NCBI GenBank assembly: GCA_028684095.1
Contig: JAQUGQ010000010.1
Span: 1-56,454 of the forward strand
Direction of reading: 5' to 3'
From: Clostridia bacterium
Lineage (GTDB): Bacteria; Bacillota; Clostridia; TANB77; CAG-465
Length of the DNA: 56,454 nt
Below, in pieces: positions 25,676 through 33,816 of the stretch; within the stretch, counting starts at the first letter, position 1, and each line of letters opens with the position of its first letter. The position numbers were made by a program, and so were the translations under genes. Under the pieces are notes generated by a model. That model had not been told where the DNA came from and did not search any database. It worked only from the letters and a program-made list of their open reading frames with translations.

Positions 25676-25750
25676 AAAATCAAATCCTCCTTTGATATAC
25701 TAATGTTGGTTCACCAATCGAGTTAGTTACCAAAGGAGGATTTGATTTTT
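25676..25750 (+). terminator. Large-loop terminator with SD/anti-SD arms
   Basis: A perfect 19-bp stem (25676-25694 with 25731-25749) carries cctccttt in one arm and aaaggagg in the other. The 36-base loop can itself fold (actaa/ttagt, ttgg/ccaa). A T-run follows. No start codon follows within 100 bases. Confidence 0.7.
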
Positions 25751-25804
25751 AAACTAAAGAATATATTTTTAAATTTTACATTATCATTTTTTAAGTATAT
25801 TATA

Positions 25805-25833
25805 TTGAATACCTTTTTTTTATATGATATAAT
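25805..25833 (+). promoter_or_regulatory. Promoter of the ureohydrolase-Mur ligase operon
   Basis: TTGAAT at 25805-25810, a 17-base spacer and an extended -10 TGATATAAT ending at 25833, 27 bases before the start codon. Confidence 0.75.
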
Positions 25834-25859
25834 ATTAATAAGAAAATGAGGTAAGGGTT

Positions 25860-26816
25860 ATGAAAGAAAGAGAAGAATTAAAACATTTTGGAATAGCTAC
25901 ATTTGTAGGAAGTGATCATGTATCACTAAACCAAATAGATAAATATGAGGTATCAATACTTGGAGTTCCAGATGATATGGGTGCAACATATAGATTAGGA
26001 GCACAATATGCACCTAGAGCAGTAAGAGAGCACTCCATGTGGAAACGAATAGATGGTATGGAATGTTATGATTATGATAATAGAAAATATGTAAAAACAA
26101 ATAAATTAAATATATGTGATTTAGGAGATTTAAATGTTCGTCAAGGTGATCAAGAAGCAACTCTGCAAGAATTAATTAGAGTAGCTAGTATAATGAGAGA
26201 AAAAACTTTTCCAGTTATGATAGGAGGGGATCATTCAATAACATACGGTGGATATATAGGTGTAAAAAAAGGTGGAAACTACAAAAAATTAGGTTTACTA
26301 CAATTTGATGCACATAATGATACTGAACCAGATTCTGATTTTATGCCAAGAATTTGTCATTCAAATCAATTCACTAAGTTAATAACAGAAGGACATTTAG
26401 ATGGTCATAATATGGTGACTATTGGACTTCGTGGAATAGTTAATAGAGTATGGCATGATTTTAGTGTAGAACAAGGTATAACAGTTATAACAGCTAATGA
26501 ATTTAATAGTGGAGAAAGTGAACAAGTATTAGAATTTTTAAAAGAAAAGTTTGCTGAGTGTGATGGAGTATATGTTACTTTTGATATGGATTCTTTAGAA
26601 GCAGCATATAGTGAAGGTGTTGGAACTCCAAAATATAATGGACTTAAAATAATGAAAGTTTTAGATGTAATACGTGGACTTAAAGATATAAATGTGATAG
26701 CATTTGATGAAGTTGAGCTTAATCCAGTTCAAGATGCTAGTGGTATTACTAGTTTCATTGCATGGGAGATATTATATAATTTTTTAGCTATTGGTTTAAA
26801 TAAAGGAGATGAATAA
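25860..26816 (+). CDS. Ureohydrolase family protein (agmatinase/arginase-like)
   Basis: 318 residues. Binuclear manganese motifs are visible: GGDHSITYG (about 121), FDAHNDTEP (about 151) and FDMDSLEAAY (about 241). Enzymes of this family remove urea from agmatine, arginine or similar guanidino compounds. In the third motif the usual DP after the metal aspartates is EA, so one second-shell or metal ligand is changed from D to E. Which substrate is used cannot be told. The MurE-like ligase starts 2 bases after its stop, a tight operon that hints that the amine or amino acid made here is used by the ligase. Confidence 0.8.
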   Translation: MKEREELKHFGIATFVGSDHVSLNQIDKYEVSILGVPDDMGATYRLGAQYAPRAVREHSMWKRIDGMECYDYDNRKYVKTNKLNICDLGDLNVRQGDQEATLQELIRVASIMREKTFPVMIGGDHSITYGGYIGVKKGGNYKKLGLLQFDAHNDTEPDSDFMPRICHSNQFTKLITEGHLDGHNMVTIGLRGIVNRVWHDFSVEQGITVITANEFNSGESEQVLEFLKEKFAECDGVYVTFDMDSLEAAYSEGVGTPKYNGLKIMKVLDVIRGLKDINVIAFDEVELNPVQDASGITSFIAWEILYNFLAIGLNKGDE

Positions 26817-26818
26817 TT

Positions 26819-28294
26819 ATGGGTTTAGAAATTAAATTCTCTAAAGTATTTGAAATATTAAAAGAAGAAGGTATTCTTCTAGAAAGTAAGCAAGTAGGTG
26901 CTAGTAGAATTAATTATATTTCTGCTGATTCAAGAGATGTAAAAGAGAACACTTTATTTTTCTGTAAAGGAAAAAATTATAAACAAGAATATTTAATAAA
27001 AGCTATAGGAGAAGGTGCTAATATATATATATCTGAAGTTAAATATGAAGTGTCAAATGTTTCATACTTTATTGTAACTGATATAAGAAGAGCTATGGCA
27101 TCTATTGCATTAGAATTCTATAATCGTTCTTTTAATAAACTAGAAACTATAGGTATAACTGGAACAAAAGGGAAAACTACAGTTACATATTTTTTAAGAA
27201 ATATATTAGATGAGTATGTTGGTTATAAAACAGCAGTTATATCAACAGTTGAAACATATACTGGTGTAAGAGAAGAAGAATCACATTTAACTACACCGGA
27301 ACCTATAGATTTGCAGAAATTCTTCTATGAGACTGTTTCTAGTAATATAAAATATTTAACAATGGAAGTAACATCACAAGCATATAAAACAGATAGAGTT
27401 TATGGTGTACATTTCAATAATGGTATGTTTTTAAATATATCAGAGGATCATATTAGTGATGCAGAACACCCTAATTTTGAAGATTACTTTAATTGTAAAT
27501 TGGAACTTCTAAAAAATTGTGATAATCTAGTAATAAATGCAGATACAGCTGAATTTAAAGTTGTAATGAATGCTTGTAAAGGAAAAAAAGTAACATTATA
27601 TGGATCAAATAATAATGCAGATTATTATTATAAAAATATAACTAAAGAAGAAATAGGTTTCTCTTTTGATATAAAAAATGATAAATTAAGTTATTCAAAT
27701 AATTTTAAAATAACTATGCAAGGAAGATTCAACATAGAAAATGCAGTAGCAGCAATTACTATGGCAAAAACTTTAGGTGTTGATGATGATAGTATTAAAA
27801 AAGGTTTGATAAAAACTGAAGTAAAAGGTAGAATGAATGTATTTAATGGTAATGAGATAACAGTTATAGTTGATTATGCACATAATGAACTTAGTTTTTC
27901 TAAATTGTACGAATCTATAAAATTAGATTATCCAGGAAGAAGAATAATATCATTAGGTGGTGGACCAGGAGGAAAAGCATATAGAAGACGTAAAGATTTT
28001 GGAATAATAGTTGGAAATAATTCAGATTATATATATTTAACTGCAGAAGATCCACAATTTGAAAATATTACTGATATTTGTATGGATATAGCTACTTATA
28101 TAAAAGAAGATACAAAATATGAAGTAATTGAAGATAGAACAGAAGCTATTGAAAAAGCTATAAAAAATGCTAAAAAAGGTGATGTTTTAGTATTACTTGC
28201 AAAGGGTGAAGAAGATTATCAAAAAGTAAAAGGAATATTTACTCCTTATGAATCTGATTTAGTAATAGTAAAAAGAATATTAAAAATTAAATAG
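26819..28294 (+). CDS. MurE-like Mur ligase (UDP-MurNAc-tripeptide synthetase family)
   Basis: 491 residues with the three Mur ligase domains. The ATP loop is GITGTKGKTTV (about 112-122). MEVTSQAYKTDRVYG, NISEDHISDAEHP and the lysine in YFNCKLEL (carbamylated in the family) mark the central domain. The C-terminal domain contains LGGGPGGKAYRRRKDF and AEDPQFENI. MurE adds the third amino acid to the peptidoglycan stem. The DNPR motif that selects diaminopimelate is not present at AEDPQF, so the amino acid may be lysine, ornithine or something else. It could also be a specialised second MurE. It is translationally linked to the ureohydrolase. Confidence 0.8.
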   Translation: MGLEIKFSKVFEILKEEGILLESKQVGASRINYISADSRDVKENTLFFCKGKNYKQEYLIKAIGEGANIYISEVKYEVSNVSYFIVTDIRRAMASIALEFYNRSFNKLETIGITGTKGKTTVTYFLRNILDEYVGYKTAVISTVETYTGVREEESHLTTPEPIDLQKFFYETVSSNIKYLTMEVTSQAYKTDRVYGVHFNNGMFLNISEDHISDAEHPNFEDYFNCKLELLKNCDNLVINADTAEFKVVMNACKGKKVTLYGSNNNADYYYKNITKEEIGFSFDIKNDKLSYSNNFKITMQGRFNIENAVAAITMAKTLGVDDDSIKKGLIKTEVKGRMNVFNGNEITVIVDYAHNELSFSKLYESIKLDYPGRRIISLGGGPGGKAYRRRKDFGIIVGNNSDYIYLTAEDPQFENITDICMDIATYIKEDTKYEVIEDRTEAIEKAIKNAKKGDVLVLLAKGEEDYQKVKGIFTPYESDLVIVKRILKIK

Positions 28295-28300
28295 AATTAG

Positions 28301-28329
28301 TTGGTTTTGTTTACATAATATGGTATAAT
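28301..28329 (+). promoter_or_regulatory. Promoter with extended -10 for the small protein
   Basis: TTGGTT at 28301-28306, a 17-base spacer and TGGTATAAT ending at 28329. Confidence 0.65.
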
Positions 28330-28335
28330 ACTTAT

Positions 28336-28412
28336 AGATGGTAAATTTTTATGCCATCCGATATTATCGGAGGCATCTACCTCCAAATATCTATTTATAG
28401 GAGGGAATTATT
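28336..28412 (+). promoter_or_regulatory. Structured leader with alternative anti-SD pairing
   Basis: The leader folds as gatggt/gccatc (28337-28342 with 28353-28358), then cgat/atcg, then ggagg (28369-28373) with cctcc (28380-28384). The same cctcc can pair instead with the ribosome site ggagg at 28400-28404. The two states are mutually exclusive, giving a translation-on and a translation-off form. I do not recognise a known riboswitch class. Confidence 0.5.
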
Positions 28413-28610
28413 ATGGAAAATGAAAATATTTTTAGAACACGAGAGTATAATTTAAAAGATTATGTAACCAAAGCAAAACTTGAAGAACATCTTGAATACA
28501 AGATAAATGCAGTTATAGAGGTGCATGAAAGTATTTGGACTATTGATAAGATAGAAAGAAAAATTACTGATTCAACTGCTAGCGCAACACTTTATATGAC
28601 ACGAAAATAA
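28413..28610 (+). CDS. Small acidic/basic protein of unknown function
   Basis: 65 residues, no signal or membrane segment, starting MENENIFRTREYNLKDYVTK and ending with a beta-rich segment (SASATLYMTRK). It begins 8 bases after aggaggg. I do not recognise the family. It has its own promoter, a folded leader and its own terminator, which shows it is a real and probably regulated gene. Confidence 0.7.
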   Translation: MENENIFRTREYNLKDYVTKAKLEEHLEYKINAVIEVHESIWTIDKIERKITDSTASATLYMTRK

Positions 28611-28621
28611 ATAACTTACTT

Positions 28622-28656
28622 AAACTCACCAAATATATTATTTGGTGAGTTTTTTA
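28622..28656 (+). terminator. Intrinsic terminator
   Basis: A perfect 14-bp stem (28622-28635 with 28639-28652, loop tat) followed by T's. It isolates the small gene from dinB. Confidence 0.88.
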
Positions 28657-28668
28657 GTTCTTTTTTTG

Positions 28669-28697
28669 TTGACAAAAGAACTAATGTTTGATATAAT
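28669..28697 (+). promoter_or_regulatory. Consensus promoter of dinB
   Basis: TTGACA at 28669-28674, a 17-base spacer and an extended -10 TGATATAAT ending at 28697. Both hexamers match the consensus. No LexA-type site was recognised in it. Confidence 0.85.
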
Positions 28698-28718
28698 ATC
28701 AAAGAAGGTAGTGGTTAA

Positions 28719-29904
28719 ATGAGAGATATACTTCATTGTGATTTAAATAGTTTTTTTGCTTCTGTTGAATGTTTAAAAAATCCAGAATTAAAACTTATAC
28801 CTATGGCTGTTTGTGGTGATCCTGCTTTAAGACATGGAATTATACTTGCTAAGAATGATCTTGCTAAAAAATATGGTATAGTTACAGCTGAAACAATATA
28901 TTCTGCTCAGAAAAAATGCAGAAATTTAGTTTTAGTAAAAGGTAATATGGCTGATTATGAAAAGTATTCAATATTAGTAAAGAATATATATTTAAAATAT
29001 ACAGATAAGGTTGAGTCGTTTGGAATTGATGAATGTTTTCTAGATGTAACTGAAAGTACTAAATTATTTGGTGATAGTGAGACTATTGCAAATTTAATAA
29101 GGGAAGATGTTAAAAATACACTTGGACTCACAATATCAATTGGAGTTTCTTTTAACAAACCACTTGCAAAACTTCGGTAGTGATTTAAAAAAGCCAGATG
29201 CTGTTACAGTACTAAGTTATAAAAATTATAAAAAGATTATATATCCATTATCGGTTAATATGTTATTATATGTAGGTAACTCTACGAACAATATTTTAGA
29301 AAGAGTTGGTATATATACTATAGGTGACTTAGCTCATTATGATAAAAACAAATTAGTTAAATTACTGGGTAAACTAGGTGAAACTGTGTATAACTATGCT
29401 AATGGAACGGATGATGAAGAAGTAACTTGTTATACTAATATGAGGGTTCCTAAAAGTATAAGTAAAGGACTTACATTTAAACAAGATATAACTAATATAA
29501 AAGAATTAGAAAATAATATTAGAATATTATGCGATGAAGTTTCATCAAATTTAAGGAAAAATAATTTAAAATGTACGGTTGTTGGATTAAATATAAAAGA
29601 TAGTTTTTTTGTAATTTCAAATAGACAAAAAAAGATAAGTAAAACTAATTTATTTCAAGATATCTTAAAAGTTGCAATAGAACTATTGAAAGAAAATTAT
29701 ATTCAAAATAAGCCTATTAGAGCTGTAACAATAAATGTAGGTAATTTAATAAATCCAAATGAAGAGTCACAAATGGATATTTTTAGTATAGGAATAGATA
29801 AATCAGATAACAATAAGATAGAAAATATAACAAAAGTTTTAGATTGTATAAGAAGTAAATATGGTAGTAAAAAGATTACTTTTGGTAGTTTAACAAATTT
29901 ATAG
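28719..29904 (+). CDS. dinB: DNA polymerase IV (Y-family), interrupted by a +1 frame change
   Basis: Read with one +1 shift, this is a 394-residue Y-family translesion polymerase of normal length. The first frame gives LHCDLNSFFASVE (metal aspartate, steric gate region), FGIDECFLDVT (catalytic DE) and SIGVSFNKPLAKL, then CGG-TAG. The +1 frame continues directly with GSDLKKPDAVTVL, exactly the expected continuation of this conserved segment, then the HhH thumb (ERVGIYTIGDLAH) and little finger. The second part has no ribosome site at its beginning. The promoter and ribosome site of the gene are strong. Either the gene is expressed by frameshifting or it is a recent pseudogene. Confidence 0.88.
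29172..29184 (+). other. Putative +1 frameshift site in dinB
   Basis: The zero frame reads CTT-CGG-TAG-TGA and the +1 frame reads GGT-AGT-GAT (G-S-D). CGG is at 29175-29177 and TAG at 29178-29180. The heptamer CGGTAGT is the same as in spoIIIAE, and the direction and size of the shift are the same. Confidence 0.7.
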
Positions 29905-29953
29905 TAATAATTTGCTAATGTTTATATTTTTTTCACTTTTTTTATATTTTATA

Positions 29954-29982
29954 TTGCAAAAGTAGTTCATTTGTTGTAGAAT
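29954..29982 (+). promoter_or_regulatory. Promoter of the glycolytic cluster
   Basis: TTGCAA at 29954-29959, a 17-base spacer and TAGAAT at 29977-29982, 31 bases before the gap start codon. Confidence 0.7.
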
Positions 29983-29998
29983 ATAGTTATATAGTTAA

Positions 29999-31024
<1,026 letters not shown>

Positions 31025-31037
31025 CTTAAATAAAATG

Positions 31038-31078
31038 TATAGCAAGGTTTTGAAGTAAATATTTAAGGCCTTGCTATA
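31038..31078 (+). other. Hairpin between gap and pgk
   Basis: tatagcaagg (31038-31047) pairs with ccttgctata (31069-31078) around a 21-base loop. The following sequence is only moderately T-rich, so it may be an mRNA stabiliser or weak terminator rather than a full terminator. Confidence 0.5.
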
Positions 31079-31177
31079 TTTGCTATAACAGAATAAAGTA
31101 AAAAGTATGTTGTAGAAAATAATTGAATAAGGTTATAGATACCTAAAAATATCTGTAATGAAAGGGGGATAGATTTA

Positions 31178-31231
31178 GTGAGGATTTTGTTTAATAGCAC
31201 TTTCTCATTAAATATGAATTATGTTGAATAA
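31178..31231 (+). CDS. Possible 17-residue leader peptide overlapping pgk
   Basis: GTG at 31178 lies 7 bases after the strong site aaaggggg and opens a frame of 17 codons (starting MRILFNSTF) that stops with TAA at 31229-31231. The pgk start ATG (31221) lies inside it and has no ribosome site of its own. Translation of pgk may therefore be coupled to this leader. The peptide resembles nothing known. Confidence 0.45.
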   Translation: MRILFNSTFSLNMNYVE

Positions 31232-32402
31232 AAAGACAGTTAGAGACATAGAGGTAAAAAATAAAAAGGTTTTACTAAGGGTAGATTTTAATGTTCCTTT
31301 GGATAGAGAAACAAAAAGTATAATAACAAGTGATAAGAGAATAGTTGAATCGTTAAAAACAATAGAGTATTTAATTAGTGCTGGAGCTAAAGTTATACTT
31401 TGTTCACACATTGGAAAAACAGGTCAAAACATTTCACTTAGACCTGTAGCAGTTCATTTATCTGAATTATTACAAAAAAACATTATGTTTTTAAATGATT
31501 GTATAGGTCACGAAGTTAAAGAAGCAGTTTCAAATATGAAAAGTTCAGATGTTATATTACTTGAAAATTTAAGAAATCATATAGAAGAAGAAAATAATGA
31601 TGAGAATTTTGCTAAAGAATTAGCATCACTTGCTCAAATTTTTGTAAATGATGCTTTTGGAACTGTTCATAGAGCTCATGCTTCAACAGAAGGAATAACT
31701 AAATTCTTACCATCAGTTTGTGGATTTTTAATTGAAAAAGAAATAAAAGCTTTAGATCAAGCAATTAACAATCCTGTTAGACCATTAGTAGCAATAATTG
31801 GTGGTGCTAAAGTATCAAGTAAAATAGCAGTTTTAACAAACTTAATTGATAAAGTAGATACAATATTAATAGGTGGAGCTATGGCATATACTTTTCAAAA
31901 ATCTCTTGGACATAAAGTAGGACAATCACTAGTTGAAAATGACAAATTAGAAGTAGCAACACAAATAATGCAAAAAGCTTTCGATTCAGGTGTTGAATTT
32001 ATATTACCTATTGATAACATAGTTTCTAATGAAATATCTGAAAATGCTATAGTTCAAACAGCATTAGCTACTGATATACCAGAAGATTTAATGGGTGTTG
32101 ATATCGGAGAAAAAACTATTGAACTATTTAAAAATGAAATACTTACTGCAGGTACTGTAGTTTGGAATGGTCCTGTTGGGGTGTTTGAAATTGAGAAATT
32201 TGCAAATGGAACAAGACAAATAGCCTTAGCCTTAGCAGATTCAAATGCTATAACAATAATAGGTGGCGGCGATAGTGCTGCTGCAGTAGAAAAATTTGGA
32301 GTAGCAGATAAAATGACACATATATCTACAGGTGGTGGAGCATCACTTGAATTTATGGAAGGTAAAAAGTTACCAGGAATAGAAGCTTTAGAGGATAAAT
32401 AA
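31221..32402 (+). CDS. pgk: Phosphoglycerate kinase
   Basis: 393 residues. It transfers phosphate from 1,3-bisphosphoglycerate to ADP. Motifs are VLLRVDFNVPLD, AFGTVHRAHAST, GGAKVSSKIAVL, GPVGVFE and the nucleotide loop GGGDSAAAVEKFG. Length is normal. No Shine-Dalgarno sequence is found before ATG 31221; the nearest strong site, at 31164-31171, serves a short overlapping leader frame. An unknown membrane-protein gene begins two bases after its stop. Confidence 0.96.
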   Translation: MLNKKTVRDIEVKNKKVLLRVDFNVPLDRETKSIITSDKRIVESLKTIEYLISAGAKVILCSHIGKTGQNISLRPVAVHLSELLQKNIMFLNDCIGHEVKEAVSNMKSSDVILLENLRNHIEEENNDENFAKELASLAQIFVNDAFGTVHRAHASTEGITKFLPSVCGFLIEKEIKALDQAINNPVRPLVAIIGGAKVSSKIAVLTNLIDKVDTILIGGAMAYTFQKSLGHKVGQSLVENDKLEVATQIMQKAFDSGVEFILPIDNIVSNEISENAIVQTALATDIPEDLMGVDIGEKTIELFKNEILTAGTVVWNGPVGVFEIEKFANGTRQIALALADSNAITIIGGGDSAAAVEKFGVADKMTHISTGGGASLEFMEGKKLPGIEALEDK

Positions 32403-32403
32403 T

Positions 32404-32988
32404 ATGATTGAAAATAAAACAGATAGAATAAGAAATAATTTAAATACAACAATTAAAAGCAAATATGGTAAAACAAGTAGTAGAGAAAAGATAATTATGG
32501 CAGAAAGAAAAAGTATTATTATAAATAAATTCAAAAAAAATATTTTTAAAATATCTACTGTACTTCTTATTTTACTCATTGTTTTAATTTATACAAATTC
32601 AAATAAAAAGATAGTTGTTGATGAATATTCAGATATATCAGAATTAAATGTAAACAAATATAGCAGTGAAATTGTTGCTTTGTATAATAGAAATGATCAG
32701 TTAGATAAATTTAAGGAAGAAATGAGTAGAGTACAAACTTTAGTGGGAACATATGTTATATCAAATTCTACACTAAAGGAAAACTCATTCAGTGAACTTA
32801 TTAAAACTTTAAATAACGAAATAAATAACGATAAATGGGTTAATTTAGATTCTGAAAAATCTAAATATTACAATGGTAAATATAACATTGATAGCAATGG
32901 AAATGTAAAATTTAAGTTTAACAATAAAGAAATAGAACCTAATTGGATAAATAATGAAGATATATCTAGATATATTACTCTGAATTAG
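32404..32988 (+). CDS. Single-pass membrane protein of unknown function in the glycolytic cluster
   Basis: 194 residues. A basic N-terminal part of about 45 residues (many Lys, Arg, Asn) is followed by one membrane helix (STVLLILLIVLIY, about 52-65) and an extracytoplasmic domain of about 125 residues rich in Asn, Lys and Ser, ending SRYITLN. The orientation by charge is N-terminus inside. I do not recognise the family. It lies immediately after pgk (behind gagg in the pgk end) and 20 bases before tpiA, so it is surely co-transcribed with the glycolytic genes. Confidence 0.75.
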   Translation: MIENKTDRIRNNLNTTIKSKYGKTSSREKIIMAERKSIIINKFKKNIFKISTVLLILLIVLIYTNSNKKIVVDEYSDISELNVNKYSSEIVALYNRNDQLDKFKEEMSRVQTLVGTYVISNSTLKENSFSELIKTLNNEINNDKWVNLDSEKSKYYNGKYNIDSNGNVKFKFNNKEIEPNWINNEDISRYITLN

Positions 32989-33008
32989 TTGAGGGAGAAT
33001 GTGTTTTT

Positions 33009-33758
33009 ATGAGAAAAAAGATAATTACAGGAAACTGGAAAATGAATTATACAGTAAACGAAGCTGAAGCTTTTATTACAAGTATATTGGAAAGTATAAA
33101 TACTACTGAAATAGATGTTGTAATTTGTCCTAATTTTACAGCATTAGATAGATTATCTAATTTATTAGATAATAAAAACGTTAAATTAGGAGCGCAAAAT
33201 GTATCTTATGAAACTAAAGGTGCTTATACAGGTGAAACATCAGTTGATATGTTATATGCATTAGATGTAGAGTATTGTATAGTTGGACATAGCGAGAGGA
33301 GACAAATATTAAACGAAACAAATGAAATAGTAAATTTAAAAGCTAAAAAATTATTAGCAAAAGGAATTAATCCAATCATATGTGTTGGAGAAACTTTGAC
33401 TGAAAGAAATGAAAACAAATTATATGATGTTATATCTAATCAAGTTAAAAATGGTTTAAAAGATATATCATCAGAAGATGTTAAAACTAAAGTTGTTATG
33501 GCTTATGAACCAATTTGGGCAATAGGTACAGGGGTAACTGCTACAACTGAACAAGCAGAAGATATGTGTAAATATATACGTAATATTGTGTGTGAGATTT
33601 ATTCTGAAAGTGTTGCTAATAATTTAAGAATACAATATGGTGGAAGTGTAAATCCTAAAAATGCAAACGAAATTTTAAATATGGAAAATATTGATGGAGC
33701 TTTGGTTGGAGGAGCGAGTCTAACGAACGATTTTGTTGCTATTGTAAATTATCAATAA
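33009..33758 (+). CDS. tpiA: Triosephosphate isomerase
   Basis: 249 residues, a normal TIM barrel. It interconverts dihydroxyacetone phosphate and glyceraldehyde 3-phosphate. Catalytic residues are in GNWKMNYT (Lys), VGHSERR (His) and AYEPIWAIGTG (Glu); the phosphate loop is QYGGSVNP with DGALVGGASL. The start follows gagggagaa. A fresh promoter for gpmI lies across its 3' end. Confidence 0.97.
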   Translation: MRKKIITGNWKMNYTVNEAEAFITSILESINTTEIDVVICPNFTALDRLSNLLDNKNVKLGAQNVSYETKGAYTGETSVDMLYALDVEYCIVGHSERRQILNETNEIVNLKAKKLLAKGINPIICVGETLTERNENKLYDVISNQVKNGLKDISSEDVKTKVVMAYEPIWAIGTGVTATTEQAEDMCKYIRNIVCEIYSESVANNLRIQYGGSVNPKNANEILNMENIDGALVGGASLTNDFVAIVNYQ

Positions 33759-33770
33759 TTGTGTTATAAT
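33742..33770 (+). promoter_or_regulatory. Internal promoter before gpmI
   Basis: TTGTAA at 33742-33747, a 17-base spacer and TATAAT at 33765-33770. It overlaps the tpiA stop. A short hairpin (gctgca-aag-tgcagc, 33777-33791) follows at the start of the transcript and may stabilise its 5' end. Confidence 0.65.
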
Positions 33771-33816
33771 ATTTAGGCTGCAAAGTGCAGCGGGAAGAGA
33801 GTGACTTTTAATTTAT

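Noticed and set aside
24777-25860. Epsilon/zeta toxin-antitoxin pair
   Set aside because: No small antitoxin gene lies on either side of the zeta-like kinase, so only the kinase fold is claimed.
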